A stretch of DNA of 64,000 bases from Cunninghamia lanceolata. Lineage: Eukaryota; Streptophyta; Pinopsida; Cupressales; Cupressaceae. Location of the stretch: contig BSBN01000495.1 in assembly GCA_027924645.1 (NCBI GenBank), forward strand, positions 1,798,001 to 1,862,000. The letters are read 5' to 3'. The translations under genes and the position numbers were made by a program. Shown piece after piece: positions 49,324-62,270 of the stretch (positions are counted from its first letter, which is position 1; each line of letters starts with the position of its first letter). The notes beneath the pieces were generated by a model that ran no database searches, had not been told where the DNA came from, and saw only the letters and a list, made by a program, of their open reading frames with translations.

Positions 49324-50610
49324 TGTAACATACAACATTGTCTATTTTTTTTTGTTTTGTTTTTGCTATTGTATGTTTAGTTTGTGTTTTTTTGTATCTT
49401 TTTTTCATGATTGCATTGCACATGTTTGAAAATGAAAACATAACATTTCAAAAATACCCATATGCAAATATTAACAACAATATCAAAAACTAGCAATACC
49501 CAGATGCTAAAATCACACATACATTAATAATAAAGAATACCCATTTCTTGATAATTAAGCTGTAGGTTAGATACAACAAAGTGTGTGGCTATATAATGAT
49601 CTATAAACCTTAGCCAATGACACCCAAACCTCAAATGCAACAAACCCAATTCTCCTTAACCCTAGGCACCACTATTCCAATAGAAAGATAGCAATATGAA
49701 CATTGTAGAAGCTCCTCAAAACCTACGCCCTACCTAGGATGGTACAACTAGCATGAGGGTAAATGGAATCCATCTCTACATCAGAAAATTTTTCAAACCA
49801 CTCCAAATTGATCTCTAAAATGTTGTCAAATAATTTTCAATATATTTCCTTTAAACCCTTGCTTGAAAACACTAAGAATCTCTCTCTGCAATGAAGCTCC
49901 AGCATAGATCCTGAATGAACCTGTTAGCAATCAATCTTGGAAGGTCTTTCACTTCTACAACCAATGTTCTTTGTCAAGGTTTTTGTCCTCACAAAGCTCT
50001 CTTGTACAAACCCCTGTAGACTCTCTCCAAGATATATTTTCTTCATGACATGGAAATAAACAAAGAAAAGATTTTATATGCCCTCCAAGAGCCATGATTT
50101 CCAAGAGGGGGAAAATACTTTTAATTTAATATAAAAACTCCATATAACTCCCACATAAGTGTCCACTTTAAGTTATTTCCTTAATTAATTTAAAATAACC
50201 TTCCCTTATGTCTCCCTAGGCGTCTAACTTAATGGGCCCCTTTTAAAATAATTTAAATAATAGCTTTATTAAAACAACATTACAATATTAGCCATTATTT
50301 AATATTAATGTCACTAGCAATAGATAATTCATCAATTGAGTCATTGAACACCAATATGATTGATTCAGAACGAACCCAATGCCAACACCAAATATGGTGC
50401 TAGAACTGCCACTGCTAAAAACAGTAAAATGTGGACCATGTGTTTGAAACATGCCTAGAAAGTGTCTTCATGACTGTCCTAGAAGTCTGAGCTCAAATAA
50501 CACCTAGGAGTATTCACATGGTAATCAACACCCCACAAACCATGGAATTCCCTAAGCATGCCATAATAGCCTACGAGAATCCTAGGTAATAGGCTAACAC
50601 TCAATACCCT
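49324..50610 (-). repeat. 5' LTR of truncated gypsy element (outer end uncertain)
   Basis: On the minus strand the LTR ends GTTGTATGTTACA right before the primer site. The far end is placed near a TGAGTGTTAGCC word at about 50610 by guess, because there is no partner LTR. Confidence 0.4.
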
Positions 50611-52224
50611 TGACGATGCTTAGGAAGGGGAGATTACATTAATAAGCAAGGCCCCTTATGTCTTCATTAAATGATGGAGCATATTAAGCACTTTTGTATG
50701 CATTTTTTTCTCTGGCAATATAGCATTATTATTTTTCTACTCTCTTGTGGAAGGTCAACTATTTTTGACTTTGCAAATATTTTGGGATTCTTGAATCTAT
50801 TTTGTGTGACTCTCACAATTTGAAGGCTAAGATTTCAGTGGCAATAGACAAGCCACAAAGGATGAATGGTCAACATTTAATGCCATGACTAGGTGAACAA
50901 TTAAAACAAAGGACCATTCAAAGAGTTTAGGTAACATGGATAAGCTACACATTATGGGAGGATCAACACTAAGCCAAGGATGAATACTAAGTGACAAAGT
51001 TGATTTTAAAGGCCATGGAACTTGTTCATTAATGACTAGAAGGATGAGGTAGAAGATGGAATTTGGTTCAAATGTGATGGAGGTGGCCTTAAGAAGAAAA
51101 TGGTACCCTGTCAACATTGATGGAGGATCAACTATGCACAAGGTAATCTTCATGTATGATCTAAGGGAAGATTTGTATGCGCAGGCAATGTTGATGGTGA
51201 GGCATTTTGGCATGGTTGGAAAAGATGATATGATTGGTAAGTTCAAATGCTCAAAGATTTGGGTGGGATCCTAAGGAAAAAAGGTCTGAGTAGATGACGA
51301 ATATTTGAGAAGAGAGTGTGAATGAGTTTAGGAGAGATAATAGTCGATTGAAGAATAATCAACTTGGAGAAATGAGACAATGCAAAGAAAACCATCAGTT
51401 TGGGAGAGAAGGATAAGACTGTACATGAGACAAGGTTGGTAGTGTGGAAGAGAAAGTTTGAGTGTTGTGTGTGAGTAGCAAGAGTGAGTTGTTGTGTGTA
51501 AGCATCCAAGTTAAGGGAGAGAGAAAGTTGAGAGTGAGATTGAAGGTCTAGTTAAGGAGCTAAGTGTGTATGTGTGAGAGTGAACATGGGAACCACAAGT
51601 CCCTACATGTAAAGAAGACTTTAGAAAATATTTGATGTAATAAAATGCGTTATTTGTATTTGTTGTTTAGAATCGTGTTGTGTGTTGTGTGCATGGGTGC
51701 ATGTAGGGTGGGCCTCCATGGTTGTGAGTGAGTTGTCATTCGTGTAATTGCTACAAGTGGGTGGCAAGGTACGTCTTAGGCTGTTAGTTATTGTAGGTTG
51801 ATCAACAGCTAAAAGGGAACACCTTTAGGCTTCTACATAACTAAATACAGGATCCCAAGGTGTCCATGGTAGGTGTTAGGTGACATTAGTTAGGCATTAG
51901 AGCATCCCATCCCAAGTAGATGCCATAATTTTTTTATGAATAAGCATCTATATTACTAATTAAATAATATTACACACTTTCACAAAAAAATGTGGGAGGA
52001 CAATGTCACACTCTAAAGTCCAAACAAAGAAAACTAGGAACAAAAGTAAACAACAATAAATCACTAAAGAACTTGATAAGTTTTCCTAAATGAATAAATT
52101 TAGCACAATAATATAATATAGAAGGCATACCTTAATATTGTTCAATCCTAGATCTTTTGAAAAACATGTTAAATCTATCCAATATAAAAATAATAGCGAA
52201 ATCAAATTGTTTCTTCTCTTCGCC
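50611..52224. other. Unassigned DNA
   Basis: The plus strand is purine-rich around 50850-51600 and gives a minus-strand open frame (50827-51246) without recognisable motifs. AATAAAATGCG-like text near 51640 could be an LTR poly(A) region. No element ends were found. Confidence 0.35.
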
Positions 52225-55200
52225 CAATTTAGAATTTTAGAATGATGCACCCTATGACATCATAGATTACACCAATGTAACATTTAAATATATCCCCTCC
52301 ATGTAAATATGATTCTCTATGGAATTGCCTATTGAATAAAAGTTCATCCCTTTAAGGTGAATAAAATGAGATCACGAATCAACCATAATTCCATAAACGA
52401 ACTTACATCGCATATTTCCTCATTAGAGTTGAACTTATACTTATTTCGTCATGTGAAACTATACTCGATACAATGAAGGTGAAACATATTATTCATCAAT
52501 AAAGTCCACGCATTTCTCATAAAATGAAATTGAAGATTGTTTATTTATATATATTTTGTGTCTTTCTTCTTTGAGTTTCATCATTTTAAAGATTTGCATC
52601 AATGTGAACCGCTTCATCAAACTCATGAATCTTCTGCCTTCTACTACGCACGTTTGAAATATTACATACTTTGGACTTTGAGTTTTGTGTTGAAGATTGC
52701 CTCTGGTTACCATCAAACAACTAAAATTAGATATCTTTGCAAAGCACTGCATATTATTGTTATTGGAGTTTGACTTCTTAGTTACACGCGGCATTCCAAC
52801 AAATCGTTAATTTTTAATCATTATTGTTGACCTTCAAAACATATTGTTCTCTGTTATGTTGGAATCAAATATTGAGAAGTAAAATGCACTCCTAATCTCT
52901 TCGAGCAGGTTTAGTCAACCACTAATTTTATATTGGCTTTGCACAGTATCAATGGGATTTAAGGCAAGAAGGACGTGTATTAGTTTGGTTGACTTGTTTT
53001 TTTATTTATTAGATGTTTCACAAACAGCTGAAACAAACCAATAATCCGCACTTAAACCAGGCATACAATACTCCTTATAATAGATTGCAATGTGAACAAA
53101 TATTTCAAGACTTAGTAAGGTGCACATTTTAATATATTAGTACCTTAATATATGTTAATTCTCTGTAATTGGTTTCATTGGTAAAGATTCGACCCAATCG
53201 CACACTTAGTTGTAAACTGAAACTGATCAAGTTTGTGTGTATTGGTTCATTCTAATTTAATATGTAAGATTTGATTAGTTATATGTATGCAAGATTTTAT
53301 TAGTTATAATAGTGTATTTGATTGAATTAATTACTTGATTAATTTAATTTGGTACGTAATTGTGATGAATTGAGTTTTCTTGCATTAGTTGGCTACACTT
53401 AAGTTTGATTAGCCCAATTGGTCTAGGTTGTTGTCCCAAGTAATTTATCCTATAAAAACTAAAATTAGGCATAATCAAGTTCCAAAGTGTTGTAAGCCAT
53501 TGCAATAAGATTTATAAGGATAAACTAATGCTAATTCTGTTGAACTCGAGTTAGTGAATGACTTAATTAGTTTGAAATCTATGACTTTGGGGTGCATTGA
53601 GCCCTAATGTATGCTATTTTTTACAATTGTGTTTGAAATTCTTGACAAACATAATAAAACTAATTACTTGATTGACACAATTTGGTTTATCATTGGCTCT
53701 AATTGGAACCTAATATGTACTAAGAGCATTTAGTTTTCTTTAGTAGTTCCATTAAGTCTAATTATATACCTAATTGGACTAGTAAATTGCTTAGTCCAAT
53801 TAAGTATGGAATTGAAACTAACAAAGGCACAATAAACAGTAGCTTTTAATTAAGCCTACAAATGCTAATAATTTTTAGTGTCCCAAAATTTTAATGCCTA
53901 TATGTTTGACCATAAATAGTCTTTCACAATTGTAATCCTGATTTATATACTTTAGAGAAACATATAAGGTAATACTCTATCATAATTAACATCCAAGTAA
54001 ATGAATATTAATAATACAATTAAACTTTGGATATTTGTATAAAATGTATATGGACCAAGTGAACTAACTTCTAATTAATATTTAAAAAATAAATGTAAGA
54101 AACATAATTCTATTAGGAAACAACTAATGCATATAATAAATCTAGGGCAATAATCTAGTAACCATTACCCTATTGTAATATATTAAATCTATGATTTATT
54201 TAGATACAGGCAAATCTTAGTTTATGTAATTGACAAATTTATCATGAAAACTTTCTAATTTCTATCATTATATACTTTTGGCATGAATGGACAATCAATA
54301 ATTTAATTTTTTTTGGGTTGACACTCATCTTTTTCAACCCTCATATATTATTCCTTGAATCTCTGGTTCTAGAATTAAATTTTATTCAATAAGTGTTTAT
54401 ATATCAAACACTTAGCATTGGTGAATGATTATATTTGTCAATACTCTATTATAGACATAATAAAAAGATTTTAATATTAGTTTTTGATCCTCCAACTATA
54501 TTTATTTAGAGGATTCACTTATTAGACTTATGGTATAACACCTATATTAGTATACTAATAAATAATAACCTTAATTTTCATTTTTACTTTTCAATATTAA
54601 TTTTTTAGTAACTTTATAATACATAATTCTTATTAAAATATCATGCATTATTTACAATTTCTTTAATAATATTTTTTATAAACATATTCATTTATACTCT
54701 ATAAATTTGATTGAACAATTTATTTATATTTAACTATATCTAATGCCAAATGATATATAAAATACCAATCGTTTCTATCAAACTATATCAATGTAGTAAA
54801 CTTGGATATGAGATCATGAAAATAAATTTATATGATAGAATAATATCATTTCTTTTATTAATAGTAACATCTAATTTAAAATTATTTAAAGAAAATTATT
54901 CTTCCTACTTCGTCTACCATTTTAGATTAGGAAATGCAATTAATACTTATATATAATGTGAATTTAAAAAAAAAAAAACTAAAATAATTCTTGTCCATTT
55001 CAGATATATTGTGAAACATTCAAACATATTCTTCAACGTTATAATGTTTTATAAAAGATCTCCATTAACACACTAAATTAACGTTTTTGGACATATACCA
55101 TATATAATGCTTCATGTGGTATTTATAATATAAATCTTTCTTTTTAATTAATCATATACCTCTTTTATGGAGGAAAATGACCATAATCATCCCTTCTTTG

Positions 55201-56654
55201 AACTAAACCAATCAATATGTAAGCCCCCATAACTACTATATAAGCAATCTGTCTTGATTCTAATATTGAAATCAAAATAAATGATTGACAAATTTACACC
55301 TTAGTTTTTATATTCATTGAAATTCTAATTTATTATCTCAAACCCAACACTTGAGAAAAAGCCATCTTCCTCATTTTAACCCAACACTTGAGAAAAAGGC
55401 ATTGTACTAAAAATTTCCATCCACTATTAATACCTAACAATAATTTTATATATTGCTTTTTATTAATAAATGTTCATGAATGCAAGCCGCATGATGTGTC
55501 AAATAGTGATAATGGCAACAAAATTTTTGCATGGAAAAAGAGATAAATTTTGGATTTATATTTAGATTTGGATGGAGATTGTGATAAAATTTATATTATA
55601 AAAGTTGATTTCATCCACAAATAGTCTGGAATTAGCTTGGATTTATGCTACTAGGAATCTTAAAACATGCCAAAAACTTGCAAACATAGTGTTATATTAA
55701 AATTTCCTACTTGTGTCCTTGAAGATGATGAACATCTTTTTAACTAAAATGAAAAAGGTTTGTAGAGTTAATGCTTAAGATTATAAAAATATAATTCATT
55801 TTTTGCTGCAGCTTTAATAATTAATTAATATTTATTTTTTACATATATATGTCTTAGTTTTGATAGACAGTATATTAAAAATACCCATAACTCTCAAACC
55901 ATGTAATATTTTTCAAATCTGAAAGTAGCATCTTTAATTAAGCAAATGTTTTTGGCAATAATTCCCAACAAGAGTCTTTAAATCTTTTGTTGCTTCATGA
56001 ACTAGAGTTGGCTTTTATGGCAATTGGAATGGTGGTGAATGGGGCTATGCATGCCTCTAGAATCCTCGATTAGCATGGGAGTTCTTCCTTCTATAGCATG
56101 TTAACCTAGTCCTTGCGGAGCTCCCCCAGCTTCTCCAAAGTGTGAAGTTTTTGGATTTGGTAGGAAAATGTCTAGGGTAATGTTTTGCATCAACTGAGAT
56201 TTTCTTTAAATCCACTCTACTTCCCAAAAGTGTATCCATGGTATTTTATAAAGGAAATAATAGATGGTTAATCTATAATAAACAAACTAGGTAAACACAA
56301 TATTTTCCTACACCAAATAACAAATAATTATTTAAATAAAAATAATTTTCTTGAATAACTGGTGGGGACAGAGAAATAATGGCTACTTAGGAAAAAATGG
56401 ATGAGGCTAGCTTTTTGCACATTAGGTATCCTTGGTCTTATCTTGCTTCTCTTGCTCTACCCTAAGCTACTAGATACTCCTCTAGTCATTGGATCTCTCC
56501 TTGTCCCATACTATCTTTTTTCAAATGAATTTACCCTCCTTTTATAGTGAATGTTTTGTGACAAAGGTTCTTAATCAACCTAGAATGACAAATATGTTAT
56601 AAAATTTAATGTGGTTCTAAAAATAACCCTACATGGGACCAACAAAGCTTCTTG
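52225..56654 (+). repeat. Long dispersed repeat, copy B
   Basis: Direct-orientation partner of 229-7793. It lacks the SINE, the small LTR element and the 93-bp tandem duplication of copy A, and carries about 205 bp at 52560-52768 and about 85 bp near 55250-55340 that copy A lacks. It is cut at 56654 by the start of a gypsy LTR. No conserved coding is seen. Confidence 0.82.
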
Positions 56655-57800
56655 TGTAGTGCCCCTCCATTCTCACCGTGGATGTGCAGCTGGTCGGGCT
56701 AAGGAGCATGAAAATAAAGGTAAAATAATAGGAATAATTAGGGTTTGTTTGATAGTTGATGTTGTCCATTATATGATGTTGGTAGATGCTACATTCATGT
56801 TGATGACATTCTTGATTATCCTCATGTGTGGTTTCATATGACAGTTAGTATGTTTTATTGATTATCTTTGTTGCAACACTGATAATTCATATGCTTTGAC
56901 ATTGTTTTACATTCAGGTGATTATGATGTTGATCTTACCATGATTGTCATATGTTAGAATTGATTTTTATGTGATTGATTCTATATTATAGGATCATTTG
57001 ATTATTGTGTGGTGTTAAAAGAGACAATGTCATACCATTGATTCATGAGCGTCCAGTGACATTATGATTCTCTTTCACTCCATGTCTGTTTTATATTTGT
57101 TATTCTTGTACATAGATCGTGTTGTGTGCTACAGGTTGCAGGTACCAGGCATCATCTCCACTTGAATTGACAGGTCTAAGCATGCCTTAAAACTAATGAA
57201 AACTATTGAATGGAGATAACATATGGTCCCCTAGCTTAGTCACCATCCTTGAAAAGGATGGATATCCAGTATTGTATCTAGTCAGTAAGGTTGATATGGG
57301 TATGATTGTAAGTCACTATTGTTCGGTCGTGTGTAGTCATCAAGTTATGTTCGGCTTTTGGATTAGTTAGTTTGGAATTGTTTGATTAATTCTTTGGTTA
57401 ACTACTTCATTAAAATAAAAATTTTAGTCTAGACGGCACTTTGATAAATAAATAATGATATTAATAAGGTAAATAGAGTGTTCTTAAAACAAGAATTTTA
57501 TTGATAATATTAATATGAAAATAATTTATAAACAAGTAATATTTGTTAAGTGTCCATAAAAATAGATTTAGTATAATTGTGTGTTGTCATAAAATATACT
57601 ATATTGTAATATTAAATTAATAAATAATGATATTTATGAGTGGTCATATATAGTAAATACTAAACAAATAAAAATAGCGAGATATCTTTTGTCTGGTTGT
57701 ATATTAAATGAATGGCTTTTTTGGGAGAAAGGGATTATGGAGGGAGTTGGTGGTCAGTAATGTAAAAATAAATTTGTTGCATTTTTTCAGAGCATATAGT

Positions 57801-57813
57801 GGGGGGGGGGGGG
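57801..57813 (+). repeat. Run of 13 G
   Basis: An uninterrupted G homopolymer, unusual in this AT-rich context and prone to length error in sequencing. Confidence 0.9.
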
Positions 57814-58129
57814 TACAATTCTCTTGGCATGCAAGAAATGGAGACAAAAATTAGCAAGTCGAAATAGCAGGGATTTGAAATGGTAGGATAATATCTAGGT
57901 ATGAAACTTACATTCTATTCTTTCTAGTTTTTCTGTATATTGCGTAAATTTTCTGAAGGATAACTTGTAACTTTGATGCTTCTATCATACCCTCTGTGAC
58001 TGAATTTCTCTAATTTAGCCATAGATTTTGTTTGGTCTTTCTCTTCTAAATTTCTTGCAATTCTTTGAAAGATTTTTCATAGAATCTTCAGTGACGGATC
58101 ATCAAACATAGTTTTTTTTTAACAGATGT

Positions 58130-59395
58130 CGTGGGTTTGGCTTGGTTTTTGCCTATTGCATATGTTGAATGGCCTCTTAAGCCTTTTCTTCAAGTCTATT
58201 TAGTACTTACCCTACATTCTTTCTATTTCATGACGCGACAGCTCTTGAGACATACTGTCAAACAGATCATGTGATTATCCTTGATTAGACTTTTTGCATG
58301 AATGTCAATTAGGACAAATCCAACCTTTAACATCTAAAATAACCAACTACCCTTTTTATCAAAGCAACTCCTCTAGCTATGCATCGATTTCCCACGTCTT
58401 TTGGAATGTAATTTTTTTTAGGATTATTTCTATTGAAGGTTCATGGACCAGTATTAGAATAAGCTAGTCATGGGACTTTGATCTACCTTGCTCAGTTGAA
58501 AGAACATAGGAAATGAGTCTAGTATATAAATTCTACTCATCTATTAACCTAGTCGACCATGGCAGAGCTTGCATAGATTTATATGGAGATGGACTTTAAG
58601 CCTTTTCAATGAATCTATTTTGTGCACATTCTTCCAGTGTCTTCTTGGTAACTAGAATATGCCTATAGTGCTTCCTTCTACCATGATTCCTATCACTGAT
58701 TTTGTCTTCTCTTTTTATCTGACTTCAGTATTTATGCTATAAATATATTTTGGTAGTAGAATATATGTGAACTCTGCTAGAATAATCTTCTCTTACCTTA
58801 TTATTTTCTTCCACTCAGACACCTATTAGTATGGCATCTTCTATTTTTTACTTTGGGTGACCTCATCATATCAGCTAGTTGATTGGTTTATATTCAAATT
58901 CCTTATCCAATAGTTATGTTTCACATAATCCAGAAAGTTTCTAACTCTTTTTCAACAAAACCTTTCTTTGCAAAACTACAATCATCACATTACATGAGAA
59001 GACATCTTTTGAGGCATTCTGTCAATTAGTTTACGTCCCTTGTCTATGCTACCCCATTTTTAATTTAGGTTTACCAGGCAGTTGCAACTGCAACATCTGA
59101 CAAAACTCCTCTAGCCTTTTTACATTGATGGATGCCCATACCTGTTCCAAAACTCCCATTCTAGAGCACGTGAGGAGGATGCTGGCAAAGGTAGTCGAAT
59201 TTGACTTTACACTTGTCAGTTGCATTGCTTATAAGTTTTTATAGCCTATTCAACGAACCCGTTTTGTGCATATTCTGTACTCATTGTGTTCCATGAGATT
59301 ACATCTTTTCGAGACATTTTGACAAACAATTAGTTTGCCTTGTCTGTGCTTCTAATTTTTGCACATATGTCTACAATTGCTATTTTTAATGGCAT
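58130..59395 (-). pseudogene. Pentatricopeptide repeat (PPR) protein pseudogene
   Basis: The minus strand carries diverged PPR motifs of the plant PLS type. Near 59385-59240: AIVDICAKIRSTD, then LFVKMSRKDVISWNTM and EYAQNGFVE followed by a stop and AIKTYKQC. Near 59100-58980: VAVAT-like text, GSIDKGRKLIDRMPQK. Near 58640-58590: CAQNRFIEKA. Near 58270-58140: LFDSMSQ, LNRLEEKA, EAIQHMQ. Stops and frame changes occur in every repeat. PPR proteins bind organellar RNA for editing or processing, and plant genomes hold hundreds. This copy is truncated, dead and embedded in a putative LTR. An A9 run on the minus strand near 58112-58120 could be a poly(A) relic; no target duplication was found. Confidence 0.8.
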
Positions 59396-61397
59396 TAGAC
59401 CTTCCTATAATTATAAGATAGTAATTGCCATATATATTGGAGTTAAGGTTTGCATATAATCATATGTTAGCTATTATATTAGCATTAAGATTTTTATATA
59501 ATCTTATGTTGTAATTACTAAATGATAGAGTTGGATCTTAGAAGTAATATGAATAATAACAATATTTGGTATAAGATTCCTTAATCATTATAGAAGAAAG
59601 AGATTTAAGTATTGAAAAGCAATGTGATCCATTGCATTGTGTGATCTCTTTTCTTGTATATATATAAGTGGTCTCTAACTTATGATTGGGGTGGAACTTT
59701 AGTAGTTAGTTGTTATGAACCCAATTGTGAATCTTTACCTTTTATTTCACTTAATTAGTGGATGGATTGTAAACCTAATTTTCTTTATGATGAAAGGTTT
59801 AACAACACTTGGAGTCTTAAATCTTTCTATCTGAGATAATAGTTCAACTCTCAAATATTTATAAATTGACAATCTTGTATGTGGTTCGTATCCTTGTCAA
59901 GTATGAAGGGAGAGTAGTATTAATTTCTTAGTAAAGATGATATTTGATAAATGTTGGTTTGAGTTATGGAAGTAAGTAGATAGAAAATTATTAATTAAGT
60001 TTGTTTAGAAAGGTGTAACATATGGAAATTTCATGATGGGTAGGAAGAAAATGATAAAGTTGTTACTAGTATTGTGATTCTTGCTAAGAGAGTGTTTTGT
60101 CTTGAATAAGTAATATATTTTTTTATCCATTAGCGCATCATAGTATGATGAAAGTAATTACATTTGGTAAGTTTATATGGGTAGTTATTATAAGAGCAAG
60201 TAATTAGTTTGCTATAGATAAATGGATTAAGATGGTTTGATTAGGAATTGGATAAATATGAAATAGTCTCGAAACTCTTGGAATTCCATATAATCTAATA
60301 GATATTATATGTCATTAAAAATTTAATGTAAAGTCATGCTAGGTTATTGAATGCATTTTTATTATAGTAGCATGCCTAGCTTGGATTGAGGGTATTGGAT
60401 GGGTATGAGTTAAAGGTTAGAATATTATAGTTTTGCACTATTGAGATAGATTCTCTTTATAATTGTTAGAGAAACCCCTTTGTCAGATATATGATTTTGA
60501 TTTAATATGACTTGTTTATCTTTTTAATCTTGACTAAGTGGTAATTCCAATAGTTTGCTAGATGAATCAATTATTTAGCATCTTGTTACTTAAGGAATTC
60601 ATAGAAACTAGTTCACTGGAGATGATGGTTTCTTAATTATGATTATTGTAGTGAATGATGTCTTATCTAAGGAATGTCTTCATGGTTGTTAAGTGATGAG
60701 TATTTTCTTGTATTAGACAATATGTCTTTAATTATGGATTAAGTGTTTATGGAACTGTTATAGATGAATGTCATCTACGTAATGCTTATGTAAGATTTTG
60801 TGCCATGGGGAGATGAGCTTAATAGGTTGGTTTCTAGAGACCTAGGAGGGTGTGATTGTGTGGGGTTTAGCTATGATGTGGGTCATGTGATTTGAGTGAA
60901 ATACAATCCTGGAATGTTGCCTCCTATTCATGTTGGTATGATACATGTGCAAGATGGATAATTCCTTTCTCAGTGTACCTATTCATGTGGTTATGATGAC
61001 TATGCAAGATGGGTAATGCCTTGCTCTATGGGATGTGAAATGATGTGTATTCTGTGTTGTAAATGCGTCATGATGAGAATGTATTAGTTCATGCTTGTTT
61101 TATGTTATGCGCTTTGAGAATCTAGATGCAGTGAAAGGGGAGTGCCTTTCAATGTGGGCTCGGTGCCCAAAGTGGCTTGCCAGGGTAACCCATTGGAAGT
61201 TGTTAATCTAGTGATAATTTAATAATAAATTTACAGGGTTGGGTAGCTTTCACACTAATAAAGATAATTGGTTCCTCACTCATGCCTGTACTTCTAGTTC
61301 AGACTAAGGATGGGATGAGAAGGTGATAGCTGGCAAGATCAACTTCCTAGTCCTCACGAAAGGACTGTTGGTTCCCCATGTGTCACCCTATGGGACC

Positions 61398-61470
61398 GAC
61401 ATCTAGTGAGAGACTGTCAGGGTAACCATAGATAGGGGTCGACGTCTAGTGAGAGACTGTTAGGGTAACC
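61398..61470 (+). repeat. 30-bp direct repeat inside the long LTR
   Basis: Two copies of a 30-bp unit (61398-61427 and 61441-61470, core CTAGTGAGAGACTGT) with period 43. A related GGTAACCCAT word occurs at 61185. Confidence 0.85.
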
Positions 61471-62258
61471 CATGTCAGGGCCATGCAATGACACTTTCCC
61501 TACTACAGCCTAATATTCCCTAATTGTGTTTTCCCCTTTCATGTGTGATTGCCTCTGGAAGTGATGTTTAAGTTGCTTGCGATGTCTTTGTTCACCAGTG
61601 TTGTATTTGAGTCATGTGTAGTCCTTGCACCTGCTAGCCTATTGTCTTCTTGACTATTTTCTTAGTGGGACCTTATTGTTATCTCCTGGCATGGGGGGTG
61701 GACCTTAGGGTTCCACATGGTTAGGTGTTTGTACTTTATCTGCATTAGTTTCCTTGTTGTTGTTCATGTATAAGGAGGATATATCACATGTAGCATATCA
61801 TCAATCTTGTTTTAGCTTGAGGAGATAGATACTCATGTTTATATACTAGTCTTGTATATCAATTGAATCATGTATTGTTATATTGATGTATCCTCTCCAA
61901 TGTGATCAGGAAAGCAATATTGTAAATGATGTAATGTTGAACTTTCATGTAAAGGAAATTGTTTATGTAGTTGTAATCCTATATGCAGGATCTTGGCGTT
62001 TACTTATTTTATGTGATAATATGGAAATGTATGTGTTTATTCATTTGATATAGTTGTTATTTAATCATAATGTTGGTTAGATCTTGTTAATAGTTTGTTA
62101 AGTAATGTAGTCATAGAACCCTAGAGGATTAGCTTAACATGTTGTTTTGAATAAATATTATTTTCATTTCTTTGTTATTTCTTTCTTTAAAAAAAAATTG
62201 TCCCTTTTGTATAGCATAGTTGAGTTGTTCTCTGGGGTTCCTTGGCCGGGCATTACAT

Positions 62259-62270
62259 TGGTATCAGAGC
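62259..62270 (+). other. Primer-binding site, tRNA-Met type
   Basis: TGGTATCAGAGC is one base after the LTR end at 62257. Confidence 0.9.

Larger units (their letters stand above)
56655..62257 (+). repeat. Very long 5' LTR of a gypsy-type element
   Basis: The start TGTAGTGCCC at 56655 and the end GGGCATTACA at 62257 are imperfect terminal inverted repeats (9 of 10). The start is exactly where homology between copies A and B stops, and the end is followed by the primer site TGGTATCAGAGC. The length of 5603 bp includes a PPR pseudogene and perhaps other nested DNA. A TATATATATAAG word lies at 59657-59668. The partner LTR is outside the window, so the LTR identity rests on the ends and the context. 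Confidence 0.75.

Noticed and set aside
50827..51246. 139-codon frame on the minus strand
   Set aside because: No recognisable motif; purine-rich opposite strand makes a chance frame likely.
55990..56250. Possible exon conserved between copies A and B of the long repeat
   Set aside because: The best frame is open in copy A but stopped early in copy B, so the conservation reflects common origin only.
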